47,678 nucleotides of DNA from Vasconcelosia minhoensis LEGE 07310 (GCF_015207255.1 NZ_JADEXG010000043.1:1-47678); one strand, 5' to 3'. Counted from the stretch's first letter, positions 15,637-25,118 are shown. The notes: generated by a model not told the origin, from the sequence alone. Numbers and translations are program-made.

Positions 15637-16023
15637 TTATGAGCTCCAGCGCTGCACCACGACCCGGATGGAGCCGTCCTTTTGCTGCTGCTGCGCCGTG
15701 ACTTCAAAGCCCTGCCGAGCCGTCTCATTGACGATTTTCTGATAGGCATAGCGCTGGACGACCTGACTCAAGAATCCCTCTACCGATAGGGGCTGTTTCC
15801 AGAACTGGAGGTCGGCCACCAGGGCATATTCTTCACCGTTCCAAGCAAAGCCGATATCGTGGCCGTTGGGCTGCTCAATCACGACATTGGCGGTGCAGGT
15901 TTGGCCCTGATAGCCCTTGACCTGTCTAGGACCGGGTTTCCATTCAATCTCCAGGTCGGTGAGAGCCGCCTGAAGTTCTTCTAAATCGCGAATGCGAGTT
16001 TTGATATAGCTAAAATGTGACAT
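15637..16023 (-). CDS. DUF1257 (Ycf35-like) protein
   Basis: A 128-residue soluble protein starting MSHFSYIKTRIRDLEELQAA and containing DIGFAWNGEEYALVAD and FLSQVVQRYAYQKIV, the pattern of the DUF1257/Ycf35 family of cyanobacteria and plastids. Its biochemical role is unknown; family members are linked to photosynthetic organisms. It is the last gene of the leftward FaRLiP run, about 50 bases after the small membrane protein gene and followed by a strong terminator. It may therefore be a far-red-specific paralog. A basic and polar C-terminus ends in VVVQRWSS. The family call is good, the function open. Confidence 0.75.
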   Translation of the reverse strand: MSHFSYIKTRIRDLEELQAALTDLEIEWKPGPRQVKGYQGQTCTANVVIEQPNGHDIGFAWNGEEYALVADLQFWKQPLSVEGFLSQVVQRYAYQKIVNETARQGFEVTAQQQQKDGSIRVVVQRWSS

Positions 16024-16073
16024 GGCGGTACAGCTCTTCTAGTGGGATTGACTGCGATGTGGGATCGGAGGCA

Positions 16074-16220
16074 TTATTCCTGATCGGCGGGGTAAGCCTT
16101 GTAAGAAAGCAGGACAAAGGCGACGCAGCCAATCACTAATCCCGCTATTCCCAAAAAAACTCCGCTGGCGGTAGCGCCAAACTGGCCTTCGCCGTAGGCT
16201 AAATAAAACAGGTAGGGCAT
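16074..16220 (-). CDS. Unnamed 48-residue single-helix membrane protein in the FaRLiP operon
   Basis: The ATG at 16220 is preceded by GAGGAAG at seven bases, a strong ribosome-binding site. The product starts MPYLFYLAYGEGQFGATASG, has one hydrophobic helix (VFLGIAGLVIGCVAFVLL) at about residues 21-38, and ends SYKAYPADQE. It does not match the small PSII or cytochrome b6f subunits I can recall (PsbI, J, K, L, M, T, X, Y, Z, Ycf12, PetG, L, M, N). Lying between psbH2 and the DUF1257 gene, it is a candidate far-red-specific small subunit or assembly helper of photosystem II; this is inference. Confidence 0.72.
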   Translation of the reverse strand: MPYLFYLAYGEGQFGATASGVFLGIAGLVIGCVAFVLLSYKAYPADQE

Positions 16221-16299
16221 GGTTCAACTTCCTCGCATGGTGATCTTAAAGGATAAAAGAGAGCGGCGAGAGCCAGCAGTCTAGCCGATGTCGGGAGGG

Positions 16300-16530
16300 T
16301 CAAAAAGAGGTAAAAACCGGATTTTCTCGATTTACATTGACGCCTTCTAGCATGATCGAGCCGTTGTAGATCTGCAAGATGATCAGCATAAAGATCAGCA
16401 GCAAAACCAGCAGCACAGCCATGATTGGGGTGGTGCCCCAGCCCGGCGAAACGCGACCGGCTTCCGAATTTAGCTTTCTCAGCGCGTACTGAATCGGCGC
16501 TTTATTTTTTGAGACATATTTTTGCTGCAT
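16300..16530 (-). CDS. psbH2: Far-red photosystem II PsbH
   Basis: The ATG at 16530 ([20 protein letters not shown]) is preferred to the longer frame since it gives the expected length of 76 residues. The core [20 protein letters not shown] and a single membrane helix ([20 protein letters not shown]) are the PsbH signature. PsbH binds near CP47 and affects the quinone side of PSII. It has a slightly longer N-terminus and C-terminus than the usual form. It follows psbB2 after a hairpin that may act as a partial terminator. Confidence 0.9.
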   Translation of the reverse strand: MQQKYVSKNKAPIQYALRKLNSEAGRVSPGWGTTPIMAVLLVLLLIFMLIILQIYNGSIMLEGVNVNRENPVFTSF

Positions 16531-16564
16531 GGGTGACCTTTTGTTTGGTAGAGGACAAGAACTG

Positions 16565-16611
16565 AAAAACATTCATGTAGAGATACTCGGTTGTGTACCT
16601 CTACATGAATG
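16565..16611 (-). terminator. Hairpin with T-run between psbB2 and psbH2
   Basis: The 13-bp perfect stem CATTCATGTAGAG / CTCTACATGAATG has a 16-base loop. On the minus strand it is followed by TTTTTC. It could end or reduce transcription before psbH2, or protect the psbB2 message. Confidence 0.7.
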
Positions 16612-16637
16612 CAGCGATCGTTAAGAGGTAGATCAGT

Positions 16638-18173
16638 CTATGAAATGGTCGTCGTTTGCCGGGTGGTGGGGTCGCCTACTTTTTGGAAATAGCCCCACTC
16701 TACCTGTTCGATATTCAGCGCCGGATCGACCCCCGAGAAGACATCTTGGAAGAGGGCCCGCAGACCGTGCCAGATATGGCCAAAGAACCAGACCAGGGCA
16801 AAGCAGGCGTGGAAGAAAGCAAAGAAGCCGCGATTGCTGGTTCTAAAGGCCCCGTCGGAGTCGTAGACCGTACGGTCAAACTCAAAGGGCTGGCCCAGCT
16901 GGGCTTTGCGGGCATACTTTTTCACCTCCTGAGGGTCAGTGAAGGTCTGGCCGTCGAGGGCGCCGCCGTAGAAGCTGACGCTCAGGCCCGTCTGCTCGAA
17001 GCTATATTGTGAATCGGCCTGGCGGAAGGGGATATCTGCCCGAACAATGCCCTGCCGGTCGGTCAGCACAACGGGAAAGTTTTCAAAGAAGTTGGGCATG
17101 CGGCGGACGGTCAGCTCTCGATCGGCTTGGTCTTTGAAGACGGGGTGACCGAGCCAGCCGGTCGGCAGGCCGTCGCCGTCTACCATCCGACCGACGCGGA
17201 AGAGGCCGCCCTTGGCGGGACTGTTGCCGACATAGTCGTAGAAGGCCAGCTTAGCGGGAATCGCCGACCAGGCTTCGGATGGGCTCTTGCCCTGCTCCAG
17301 TCCATTCTGAACCCGGCGGCTGATCTCTTTTTGAAAATAGGCCTGGTCCCACTGGTAGCGGGTCGGCCCCCAGAGCTCAATCGGGTTGGTTGCCGTACCG
17401 TACCACATGGTACCGGAGGCAATGAAACCAGCCGCGAAGAAGACGGCTAGGCTGCTGGCGAGGGCACCCTCAATGTTGCCCATCCTCAGCGCCTGGTAGA
17501 GGTACTGGGGAGGCCGCACAAAGATATGGAACAGTCCCCCAATGATCACCACGATGCCCAGGGCAATGTGATGGGCGACGACCCCGCCAGGATTCTGCGG
17601 GTCAAAGCCAGCGGCTCCCCATTCGGGAGCGACGCCCTGGATGTGGCCGGTCAGTCCATAGGGGTCGGAAACCCACATCCCTGGCCCGAAGACGCCGGTG
17701 AGGTGGAAGGCCCCAAAGCCAAAACACAGCAGCCCCGCCAAGAGTAAATGAATGCCAAAGACCTTGGGCAGGTCGATTACCGGCTCGTCGGTTTTGGGAT
17801 CGAAGAAGGTGGCAACATCCCAGTAAACCCAGTGCCAGCAGGCGGCAAGGAATTCTAGACCGGAGAAGACGATGTGCGCGATCGCAACCGCTTCAAAAGT
17901 CCAAAGCCCCGGGTCGGCAAAGGTTTCTCCGGTGACGCTCCAGCCCTGCCAGGAGTTGGTTACCCCCAGGCGAGACACGAACGGCATTAAAAAGCAGCCC
18001 TGCCGCCACATCGGATTCAAGACCGGGTCGCTGGGGTCATAGCGGGATAGCTCAAACAGCAGCATTGAACCGGCAAATCCAGCGCAGAGCGCATTGTGCA
18101 TTAAATGCACCGCAATCAGTCGTCCCGGATCGTTTAAGACAGAGGTGTGAACGCGATACCAAGGCAGTCCCAT
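16638..18173 (-). CDS. psbB2: Far-red photosystem II CP47 antenna protein
   Basis: The ATG at 18173 ([19 protein letters not shown]) is the universal CP47 start; the longer frame adds 80 residues that overlap psbC2 and are not homologous. The 511-residue protein has six membrane helices with chlorophyll-binding His pairs such as VVAHHIALG and the large lumenal loop before [19 protein letters not shown]47 is the inner antenna next to D2. It lies 55 bases after psbC2 in the leftward run, and should carry chlorophyll f sites in far-red light. Confidence 0.93.
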   Translation of the reverse strand: MGLPWYRVHTSVLNDPGRLIAVHLMHNALCAGFAGSMLLFELSRYDPSDPVLNPMWRQGCFLMPFVSRLGVTNSWQGWSVTGETFADPGLWTFEAVAIAHIVFSGLEFLAACWHWVYWDVATFFDPKTDEPVIDLPKVFGIHLLLAGLLCFGFGAFHLTGVFGPGMWVSDPYGLTGHIQGVAPEWGAAGFDPQNPGGVVAHHIALGIVVIIGGLFHIFVRPPQYLYQALRMGNIEGALASSLAVFFAAGFIASGTMWYGTATNPIELWGPTRYQWDQAYFQKEISRRVQNGLEQGKSPSEAWSAIPAKLAFYDYVGNSPAKGGLFRVGRMVDGDGLPTGWLGHPVFKDQADRELTVRRMPNFFENFPVVLTDRQGIVRADIPFRQADSQYSFEQTGLSVSFYGGALDGQTFTDPQEVKKYARKAQLGQPFEFDRTVYDSDGAFRTSNRGFFAFFHACFALVWFFGHIWHGLRALFQDVFSGVDPALNIEQVEWGYFQKVGDPTTRQTTTIS

Positions 18174-18228
18174 TGAGTTCTTCTCCTGGTTTTTGTCGTT
18201 GTTTTGATGAGCCTTGCTCGGCGGCGGA

Positions 18229-19677
18229 TCAGTCCGACCGCAGGCTGGGATCGATTGGCGGCATTGAGAGCACGGGCTCATTTTCGCGGTCAATGCCGGT
18301 CTCAAAGCCAGCGGCGGTCGCCCTAGCCCGCCCGGCGTGCCAGAGGTGGCCCACCAGGAAAAAGAAGGCAAAAATGAAGTGAGCCGAGGCCAGCCAGGTG
18401 CGGGGCGAGACAAAGTTAAAGGCGTTGGTCTCTGTCGCTAACCCGGCGACGGAGTTGAGCGACCCCAGCGGCGCGTGGGTCATATATTCCGCTGCGCGCC
18501 GAATCTGCCAGGGCTGAATGTCTTTCTGAAGCTTCTCCAGGTCTAGGCCGTTGGTGCTGCGCAGGGGCTCAATCCAGGGCGCTCGGGCATCCCAAAAGCG
18601 CATGGTCTCGCCGCCAAAGATGATTTCTCCGGTGGGCGAACGCTGTAGGTACTTACCCAGACCGGTGGGTCCCTGAGCCGCCGCGACATCGGCCCCCAGG
18701 TTTTGGTCGCGGGCTAGAAATACCAGCGACTGGGCCTGAGACGCCTCTGGCACGGTGGGACCATAGAAGACGCTGGGGTAGACCGTATTGTTGAACCAGA
18801 TAAAGGCGGTGGCGATGAACGCCTGCCCGGCTACATTGCCCAAGCTTTGGGACAGGTAGGTTTCGCCCGTCCAGGGAAAGAGGTTGTAGGTCCAGCGCAG
18901 AGGCGGTACCAAAATATGCCAGATGCCCCCGAGAATCAGAATTGAGCCAATCCAGATATGGCCGCCGATCACGTCTTCCAGATTGTTAACGCCGACAATC
19001 CAGCCGCTGCCACCAAAGGGGCTGCGGAACAGATAGCCAAAGATGATGCGCGGGTCGAGGGTGGGATTCGTAATCAGCCGGACGTCGCCGCCGCCGGGTG
19101 CCCAGGGGTCGTATAGGCCGCCCCAGAACATCGCCTTGGCGGCGAACAGCAGGGCAAATACTCCCAGAATCAGGATATGAAACCCGAGAATCTGCGCCAC
19201 CTTGGCCTTATCGGTCCAGTCAAACTGGAAAAACCCAGAGAGTTTCTCCGGTCCTTGGATGGCATGGTACATGCCGCCCACGCCGAGAAAGGCCGAGCCG
19301 ATCAGGTGAGCCACGCCGATGGCGAAAAAGGGAAAGATGTTGGCAATTTCGCCGCCGTGGCCCACGCCGATGCCGAGGCTGGCGATGTGGGGCATAAGAA
19401 TGCATCCCTGCTCATACATCGGCTGGGACAGATTGTAGTGGGAGACTTCAAAGAGCAGCATACCGCCTGCCCAGAGCGCAATCAGCCCGGCGTGGGCCAC
19501 GTGAGCCCCTAAAAATCGGCCAGACAGCTCGGTGGTTATGAAGCGGGCATTGCCCGCCCACCAGGCGAAGCCACTGGAGGTTTCATCATAGCCCGCGCGG
19601 GCCGGGGCGATCAGCGACCCCGCCTCAGTGGGCAGGGTAATGGCCGCATCTGGAATGGTTTCGATGGGTGTTTCCAC
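18229..19677 (-). CDS. psbC2: Far-red photosystem II CP43 antenna protein
   Basis: A GTG start at 19677 is preceded by AAGGAGG at eight bases. The 482-residue protein shows six helices and the lumenal GGETMRFWD motif, whose Glu and Arg (354 and 357 in usual numbering) serve the Mn cluster. It thus supports water oxidation. Unlike the usual psbD-psbC pair, whose genes overlap, this one begins 64 bases after the psbD3 stop with its own ribosome-binding site, so translational coupling has been lost. Confidence 0.93.
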   Translation of the reverse strand: METPIETIPDAAITLPTEAGSLIAPARAGYDETSSGFAWWAGNARFITTELSGRFLGAHVAHAGLIALWAGGMLLFEVSHYNLSQPMYEQGCILMPHIASLGIGVGHGGEIANIFPFFAIGVAHLIGSAFLGVGGMYHAIQGPEKLSGFFQFDWTDKAKVAQILGFHILILGVFALLFAAKAMFWGGLYDPWAPGGGDVRLITNPTLDPRIIFGYLFRSPFGGSGWIVGVNNLEDVIGGHIWIGSILILGGIWHILVPPLRWTYNLFPWTGETYLSQSLGNVAGQAFIATAFIWFNNTVYPSVFYGPTVPEASQAQSLVFLARDQNLGADVAAAQGPTGLGKYLQRSPTGEIIFGGETMRFWDARAPWIEPLRSTNGLDLEKLQKDIQPWQIRRAAEYMTHAPLGSLNSVAGLATETNAFNFVSPRTWLASAHFIFAFFFLVGHLWHAGRARATAAGFETGIDRENEPVLSMPPIDPSLRSD

Positions 19678-19741
19678 AGGGGAACCCTCCTTAAAAATGG
19701 ATTATCTTGTTGTTAAAACTGTCGGGTCTCTGAGGCCCAGC

Positions 19742-20800
19742 CTATTCGGAAAAACCGCGCGGCAGTACTTCTTCGGGAAAGACAAACTGCTTTGCAGGCT
19801 GATCCATCTCCGCCATCCAGGCTCGGACGCCTTCATTCAGCAAGATATTCTTGGTATAAAACGTCTCGAACTCGGGGTCTTCCGCCGCTCGGATTTCCTG
19901 GCTGACAAAGTCGTAGGCCCGCAGGTTAAAGGCCAGACCAATCATGCCAATAGCGCTCATCCATAGGCCCACAACCGGCACAAACAGCATGAAGAAATGC
20001 AGCCAGCGCTTGTTGGAAAAGGCAATCCCAAAAATCTGAGACCAGAAGCGATTGGCCGTCACCATCGAATAGGTTTCTTCGGCCTGGGTGGTGGCAAAGC
20101 CCTTGAAGGTGTTCTTCCCTTCGGTGTCTCTAAACAGCGTATTTTGCACCGTCGCCCCGTGAATCGCACAGAGCAGGGCCGCCCCCAGCACTCCCGTCAC
20201 GCCCATCATGTGAAAGGGATTCAAGGTGTAGTTATGAAATCCCTGGAAAAATAGCAGGAACCGGAAAATTGCAGCGACCCCAAACCCCGGCCCAAAGAAC
20301 CAGCTCGACTGGCCCAGCGGATAGATTAGAAACGTCGCGACAAAGACCGCAATCGGGGCCGAAAACGCGATCGCGTTATAGGGCCGAATCCCCACCAGCC
20401 GGGCAATCTCAATCTGCCGCAGCATGAAGCCCATCAGCGCCAGTACGCCGTGCAGCGCCGTAAAGGTCCACAGGCCGCCGATCTGGCACCAGCGAACAAA
20501 GTCCCAGTTGGCCTCTGGCCCCCACAGCAGCAGCAGCGAATGCCCCATGCTCTCTGCCGGGGTGGATACGGCCACGGTGAGAAAGTTGCAGCCTTCTAAA
20601 TAAGAGCTCACCAGCCCGTGGGTATACCAGGAGGTGACAAAGGTGGTACCGGTAAACCAGGCCCCAATCGCCAGGTAGGAACAGGGGAACAGCAGCAGCC
20701 CCGACCAGCCGATAAACACAAAGCGATCGCGCTTCAGCCAGTCGTCCAATATCCCTGCCCAGCTTTTAGCGGGCCTGAGCGCGCCCATTGAAATTGTCAT
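19742..20800 (-). CDS. psbD3: Far-red photosystem II D2 protein
   Basis: A 352-residue D2 reaction-centre protein starting [20 protein letters not shown]. It keeps the chlorophyll/quinone region [20 protein letters not shown], the redox Tyr in [13 protein letters not shown], and the non-haem iron His residues. Length and helices are normal for D2. An AAAGGA sequence precedes the ATG. It leads the psbD3-psbC2-psbB2-psbH2 stretch, downstream of the allophycocyanin genes, and should pair with PsbA3 in the far-red reaction centre. Confidence 0.93.
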   Translation of the reverse strand: MTISMGALRPAKSWAGILDDWLKRDRFVFIGWSGLLLFPCSYLAIGAWFTGTTFVTSWYTHGLVSSYLEGCNFLTVAVSTPAESMGHSLLLLWGPEANWDFVRWCQIGGLWTFTALHGVLALMGFMLRQIEIARLVGIRPYNAIAFSAPIAVFVATFLIYPLGQSSWFFGPGFGVAAIFRFLLFFQGFHNYTLNPFHMMGVTGVLGAALLCAIHGATVQNTLFRDTEGKNTFKGFATTQAEETYSMVTANRFWSQIFGIAFSNKRWLHFFMLFVPVVGLWMSAIGMIGLAFNLRAYDFVSQEIRAAEDPEFETFYTKNILLNEGVRAWMAEMDQPAKQFVFPEEVLPRGFSE

Positions 20801-20852
20801 AGCTCTGTCCTTTTGTTCAATACATCCAATTCAAAGTGTTTCCTGAAGCGGC

Positions 20853-21383
20853 TTAAACGGGCTCACTTTCGCCAGGGCCGTCGTTCATGTAATAGGGTGG
20901 TCCCGGCAGGGCCAGCTCTTGAATAATTTCGTCAAAGTAGGGAATAATCGCCGCCGCTTCGGCCTCATCGAGCAGCGCGATCGCTTCGGCCTTGAGGCAG
21001 CGCAGGTACTGCAAAATGTTGGCGAGGGGAATGCCGATATTGGTGTATAGCTCCTTCATCCCCACCAGGCCGATCTCGCGCAGTGGCCGATCGTCTCCGG
21101 CCAGCAGGCAGTAGCTAATCAGGCGAATATACCAGCCCATATCTCGCTTTGCTGCCCCAGTTTTACGGCGGTCGCCGCTGTTGCTGGGAGTTTTGGGGCA
21201 GACCTGCCAAAACTTTTGAGTGCCGCGATCGACGATGGCTTGAGCCTTTTCTTCTAACGTTCTAGCCAAGCGAATCCGCTCTTCCCCCGTTTTGCAGAAG
21301 CTGCGAATCGTCCGCAGCTCCCCCGGCGTCGGATAGCGCAGCTCTTCGTCGGCGTTGAGAATGACCTGTTTAACGATACTCAT
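20853..21383 (-). CDS. Far-red allophycocyanin alpha-type subunit (ApcD group) lacking the bilin cysteine
   Basis: The ATG at 21383 (MSIVKQVILNADEELRYPTP) is preferred; the longer frame begins at a TTG. The 176-residue protein follows the ApcD-type fold, but the bilin site that reads TASCQRD in its paralog at 25119 reads TGAAKRD here, with no Cys. Any phycocyanobilin would have to be held without a covalent bond, as known for ApcE2. A tail of about 15 residues (GPPYYMNDGPGESEPV) extends beyond the usual end. It follows a 68-codon frame that overlaps its start by 14 bases. Its place beside apcE2 may make it ApcD5, but I cannot confirm the numbering. Confidence 0.85.
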   Translation of the reverse strand: MSIVKQVILNADEELRYPTPGELRTIRSFCKTGEERIRLARTLEEKAQAIVDRGTQKFWQVCPKTPSNSGDRRKTGAAKRDMGWYIRLISYCLLAGDDRPLREIGLVGMKELYTNIGIPLANILQYLRCLKAEAIALLDEAEAAAIIPYFDEIIQELALPGPPYYMNDGPGESEPV

Positions 21384-21576
21384 GGCTTTCAACTTTGGGA
21401 TAGATTTGCACGCCCCCGAACCAGCCGATATGGATGCGATAGCTAAAGGGATGGGTCAAACGATGGACCAGACGGTAGCGGGGCCTTTGGGCCAAGAGAG
21501 CATCTAAGTCCGGCGGCACCCAGCAGTCTTGCTTTCTAGAGCATTCATCGGGGGAATTCGGTTGATTTTGAATCAT
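21370..21576 (-). CDS. Hypothetical 68-residue protein between apcE2 and the ApcD-type gene
   Basis: The frame starts at an ATG 40 bases after the apcE2 stop and overlaps the next gene by 14 bases. The product contains DCWVPPDLDALLAQRPRYRL and FSYRIHIGWFGGVQIYPK. It is not recognised; the basic, aromatic second half could form a small linker-like fold such as CpcD/ApcC, but no match is claimed. There is no good ribosome-binding site, so coupling with apcE2 would be needed. It may be a real small linker or a chance frame. Confidence 0.4.
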   Translation of the reverse strand: MIQNQPNSPDECSRKQDCWVPPDLDALLAQRPRYRLVHRLTHPFSYRIHIGWFGGVQIYPKVESHEYR

Positions 21577-21615
21577 TTTGAACTTTTAATCGGGTGACAG
21601 GAGTATGGGGTTGAG

Positions 21616-24015
21616 TTAGTCCTCATTGGTTTCAGGCGGCGCGATGGCGGGCGGCGCGGCGACGGCAACAGATTTATCGGCGTCCTGTGAAACCTCGGGT
21701 AGGTTCTCAGCTAGAAGCCGATTGGACGGTTGTTCTCCATCTGGTGCTGTAGAAGCGGCTGCGGGCTGCTCGTCAGCTTTAGCGGGCTGCTCGTTGTCGT
21801 CAGGCTGAGCGGGCGGGGCCATCGTCGCCGTCACCGAGCCAGCGCCATCGGCCCGGTGGCCCATCATCACCCGCCCTGCCGTAGGCGGATTGACCCGGGG
21901 TTTGGACCAGGCAACCGGCCCCTGGGGCGATCGCATGGCCAGCCCGCGCGGCGTCACATAGCGCTCGTAGGGCACCGTATCTTCGCCAAAGACCTCGGCG
22001 TATTCGGCGCTATCTACGATGGCATCGATCAGCGCATAGAAGCCCTGACGACCGCAGATGTCGTAGTACCGATTCAGCTCTCGCCGTCCGTAGGTGGGGC
22101 GTCCCAACAGCCGCCGATGGATGTATTCGACTGCCTTGGTCACGTAGAGCTGCTCCCAGTAGAGGCGACGAAATGCTGCCGACTGAGCCAGCTGGCGCAC
22201 AAACTCCCGCAGGGTGATCAGTCCCCCTTTGAGCTGGGACTCGGCAATGGAATGACGCTGGCTCTCGAAGACCTCACGCCCAAACACCTGCCGGTAGGTA
22301 GCTAAAATCACTTCTTCAGGAGAATGGCGGGCGCTGTTGAAGCTGACCGGGGCAGAGTCGTCTTTCCGGCGGTAGACGGGTTCCAGGCTGTGGCCGTTGT
22401 TCAGGGAAGGGGGCGACAGCGACCAGACCTGTTCGGCTGAGCCGGGAACTCGTCCCAGGTCGGTGTGGCCGTGGGTGCCGTTGCCAGCGTCATGGGAACG
22501 GCCTTTGCGATCGCCACTGCTGATTAAAATTCGGCGGCTGTCTTCGCTGAAGTGAGCAGGCTGGGCCTTGGGATCTCGGTTTTCTTGAGGGAAGATAGCG
22601 CCAAACTGGATCTCCAGCGGGTCATTGCCCTGGCCATAGGGGTGCTGATTGGGCAGCGGCTGTTGATATCCGGCGAAAGTCGTGACAAACTGGGGCACCT
22701 TGCGCATCGGCGCGCTGTATTTGAATAGATCTAGCTGCGGTCCCCAGTTGCGGCATTCTTGCGCCTCCATCCCCAGGCCCCGGAGGTAGGGAACGGTCTC
22801 TTCGCCAAAGTAGTCGGCATATTCCTGAGAGTCGATGAAGGCATCTACCAGGGCCGGGAAGCCCCGTTCAGAGATCACGTCGAAGTAGGTTTGAAATTCC
22901 TCCAGGCAGCTCAGTCCCCGTCCCAGGAAGTGGCGACAGCCCAGCTCAATGCTGCGGCTAATCGTAAAGGGCTCGTAGTAGAGCTGCCGGTAGAGCCGCG
23001 ACTTTCCCAGCTGGCGAATGAACTCTTTCATCGACCCCTGTCCGCTTTTGACCTGCGAGGCCAGCTCTGTGACCGCCGCTCCGTAGGGATGGGTAATATC
23101 GCGCTCAAAGACCTGCCGATAGGCAGCCCGCACCGCCTCGTTTTTTTCAATATCGGGCAGGTCTGGCTTCATCACCCAGCGCGGCCTGGGGCTGTCACTG
23201 TCGCCATAGCTCTGGGGCAGCTCCAGCCCCTGGTGATGTTTTGAAACCCCGGCCCGCAGCCGATGGGCGGGCTTTTCCACCCAGTAGTCGGTAATCAGCA
23301 CGTCGAAATATCGCCGCACCAGGGCCGCTGCGGTTTCAGAGGGAAAATAGGTTAGGGCCTTCCACTGCATTTCGCGCAGAGCGACGACGGTGGCGAGGGT
23401 GACGTCTTCGGGAATGACGCCCCGCAGCCCGCGGGTGTTGACGCTGATGATGCTGGTGTCCCCAGCGACGATCGCGTAGGTGACATAGCGCAAAAACCAG
23501 CTCAGGTCGCGCATGGAGCGCTTCATCCGGACGTTGCCGTAGCGGGAGATATCGATGGTGCGAAAGCTGCTGGGAACATTGGGTTTGCCCCCGGCGAGCA
23601 GTCCCTTAAACCATTCCACGATACCGTTGACAGAATCGATCTGGTAGCCGCCCTGATAGCCGCTGGAACTCTGCCGTTTAGCTCTGGCAGCGGCAGAGAG
23701 ATAGTCTTCCCCCACGTAGTAGCCCGAACCCGGCATCCCTAGCGGCTCTTCGGGCCGCTCTAGATAGGCCATGGCGTTGCCGCCAACAAAGATCCGATTG
23801 GCCCCGGCGGCCACGATCTTTTCAGCCTGCTGAGTCAGAACCTGGGCGATCTCCAGCCGCCTCAGCCCGGTGCTAAAGAAGGCCGAAAGCTGCCGGGTCT
23901 CACTGTGGTTCAGATAGCGATCGCGCTGGCAGGCCTCAACAATCACAGCCGTGGGCACGGTGTGATAGGGCTGCGGATGGACGGCTGGGCTGCCTCCGTT
24001 GATCCGATCGGTCAT
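21616..24015 (-). CDS. apcE2: Far-red phycobilisome core-membrane linker with two linker repeats
   Basis: The 799-residue protein has an N-terminal bilin-binding lobe (residues 20-250) interrupted by the PB loop. The usual chromophore Cys is replaced, and VIPEDV at residues 200-205 marks the far-red ApcE2 type that holds phycocyanobilin without a covalent link. Two linker (REP) domains follow at about 290-415 and 565-690, each with the AYRQVFERD or TYRQVFGRE start and a DSAEYAEVFGED-type end. Two repeats predict a bicylindrical core. The tail from about 730 is rich in Pro, Ala, Glu and Gln and unlikely to be folded. It anchors the far-red core to the membrane. Confidence 0.93.
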   Translation of the reverse strand: MTDRINGGSPAVHPQPYHTVPTAVIVEACQRDRYLNHSETRQLSAFFSTGLRRLEIAQVLTQQAEKIVAAGANRIFVGGNAMAYLERPEEPLGMPGSGYYVGEDYLSAAARAKRQSSSGYQGGYQIDSVNGIVEWFKGLLAGGKPNVPSSFRTIDISRYGNVRMKRSMRDLSWFLRYVTYAIVAGDTSIISVNTRGLRGVIPEDVTLATVVALREMQWKALTYFPSETAAALVRRYFDVLITDYWVEKPAHRLRAGVSKHHQGLELPQSYGDSDSPRPRWVMKPDLPDIEKNEAVRAAYRQVFERDITHPYGAAVTELASQVKSGQGSMKEFIRQLGKSRLYRQLYYEPFTISRSIELGCRHFLGRGLSCLEEFQTYFDVISERGFPALVDAFIDSQEYADYFGEETVPYLRGLGMEAQECRNWGPQLDLFKYSAPMRKVPQFVTTFAGYQQPLPNQHPYGQGNDPLEIQFGAIFPQENRDPKAQPAHFSEDSRRILISSGDRKGRSHDAGNGTHGHTDLGRVPGSAEQVWSLSPPSLNNGHSLEPVYRRKDDSAPVSFNSARHSPEEVILATYRQVFGREVFESQRHSIAESQLKGGLITLREFVRQLAQSAAFRRLYWEQLYVTKAVEYIHRRLLGRPTYGRRELNRYYDICGRQGFYALIDAIVDSAEYAEVFGEDTVPYERYVTPRGLAMRSPQGPVAWSKPRVNPPTAGRVMMGHRADGAGSVTATMAPPAQPDDNEQPAKADEQPAAASTAPDGEQPSNRLLAENLPEVSQDADKSVAVAAPPAIAPPETNED

Positions 24016-24081
24016 GGCGTTTCTAAAGCTCCAAATCTAAAAATTTCACTAGGTCTTGCCTAGGGCTTGCCTGGGGCTGTG

Positions 24082-24561
24082 CTAGGGCACCAGCCCCTGA
24101 ATCAGGTAGTCAAAATAGGGACCCACCTCAGCTGCGTCCTCCAGGGTCAGCATGTCCAGGGTGACCTCCTTGAGACAGCGCATACATTCCGCGACGTTGC
24201 GGAGGGGAATTTCTAAAGAGAGATACATCGCTTTGCCCCCCCTAACGCCGCTGGCCTCAATCGGGTCGATATCGCCTACCACCACGGCATAGGTAATCAG
24301 GCGCATAAACCAGGCCTGGTCGCGCAGGCAGGACGCCTGGAACCGCTCGCTGCCGCTGTTGCTAGGGGTAATCGCGCAGCGTTGCCAAAACCGCTGGCTG
24401 CCTTTTTCAACAATCGCCTGCACGTTGTTCGTCAAAATGGAGGCAATCCGCAAACGCTGCTGCCCGTCGTGGAAGAAATGGTCAATGGTTTCCAATTCTC
24501 CGCGACTGAGATAGCGCGCCTCTCGATCGGCATTGGCAATCGCCTGAGTAATAATGCTCAT
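24082..24561 (-). CDS. Far-red allophycocyanin alpha-type subunit (ApcD group)
   Basis: The second ATG, at 24561, is chosen: AGGAA lies eight bases upstream and it gives the family start MSIITQAIANADREARYLSR. The 159-residue protein keeps the bilin Cys in FQASCLRDQAWFMRL and has the VVVGDIDPIEASG helix. It is one of three ApcD-like genes in the run and sits between apcB2 and apcE2. These subunits form the red-shifted allophycocyanin, absorbing beyond 700 nm, with ApcB2. By gene order it is ApcD2 or ApcD3; only an alignment would decide. Confidence 0.88.
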   Translation of the reverse strand: MSIITQAIANADREARYLSRGELETIDHFFHDGQQRLRIASILTNNVQAIVEKGSQRFWQRCAITPSNSGSERFQASCLRDQAWFMRLITYAVVVGDIDPIEASGVRGGKAMYLSLEIPLRNVAECMRCLKEVTLDMLTLEDAAEVGPYFDYLIQGLVP

Positions 24562-24604
24562 GATCATGGTTCCTAAAATGAGGTGGGGGAATGGGGCGCG
24601 ATCG

Positions 24605-25090
24605 CTAGCTCAGGCCCGAACAAATGTGATCAAAGAAGGTGCCGATCTCTCGGCCCGCCTCTGCTCCCACCATCTCGGTGGTCACTTCTTTCATCGCCTG
24701 TACCGCCCGCACCGTCGCACCTACCGGCACGCCCAGGGAGTTATAGGTCTCCTTCAGACCGTTGAGCACGCGTTCGTCTAAAATGGACGGATCGCCCGCT
24801 AGCATGGCGTAGGTGCCATAGCGGAGGAAATAGTCCATATCGCGGACGCAGGCGGCATAGCGGCGGCAGGTATACATGTTGCCGCCGGGGGCGGTGATGT
24901 CGGTGTAGAGCAGCGCTTTGGCCACTGTTTTGGTCACAATCATTGAGGCATTGGCGCTGATGGTCATGGCCGCCCGCGCCCGCAGGTCGCCGCTGCGAAA
25001 ATAGGATTGCAGATTCTCTAGGGAAGCATCGTCTAAATACTTACCCTGTACGTCAGAGGAATTGATCAGGGTGGTGATAGCGTCTTGCAT
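24605..25090 (-). CDS. apcB2: Far-red allophycocyanin beta subunit
   Basis: A 161-residue beta subunit with the canonical bilin site [20 protein letters not shown] and the following [26 protein letters not shown] precedes the ATG. The conserved methylated Asn segment and C-terminal DHICSGLS are present. It should pair with all three ApcD-type subunits of this run. It lies between two of them, the compact order expected for a single transcript. Confidence 0.92.
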   Translation of the reverse strand: MQDAITTLINSSDVQGKYLDDASLENLQSYFRSGDLRARAAMTISANASMIVTKTVAKALLYTDITAPGGNMYTCRRYAACVRDMDYFLRYGTYAMLAGDPSILDERVLNGLKETYNSLGVPVGATVRAVQAMKEVTTEMVGAEAGREIGTFFDHICSGLS

Positions 25091-25118
25091 GGTTGTCTCC
25101 TTTTAGATTAATTTCCGC

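Noticed and set aside
18174-18413. N-terminal 80-codon extension of psbB2
   Set aside because: It overlaps psbC2 and lacks similarity to CP47, which begins at MGLPWYRVH.
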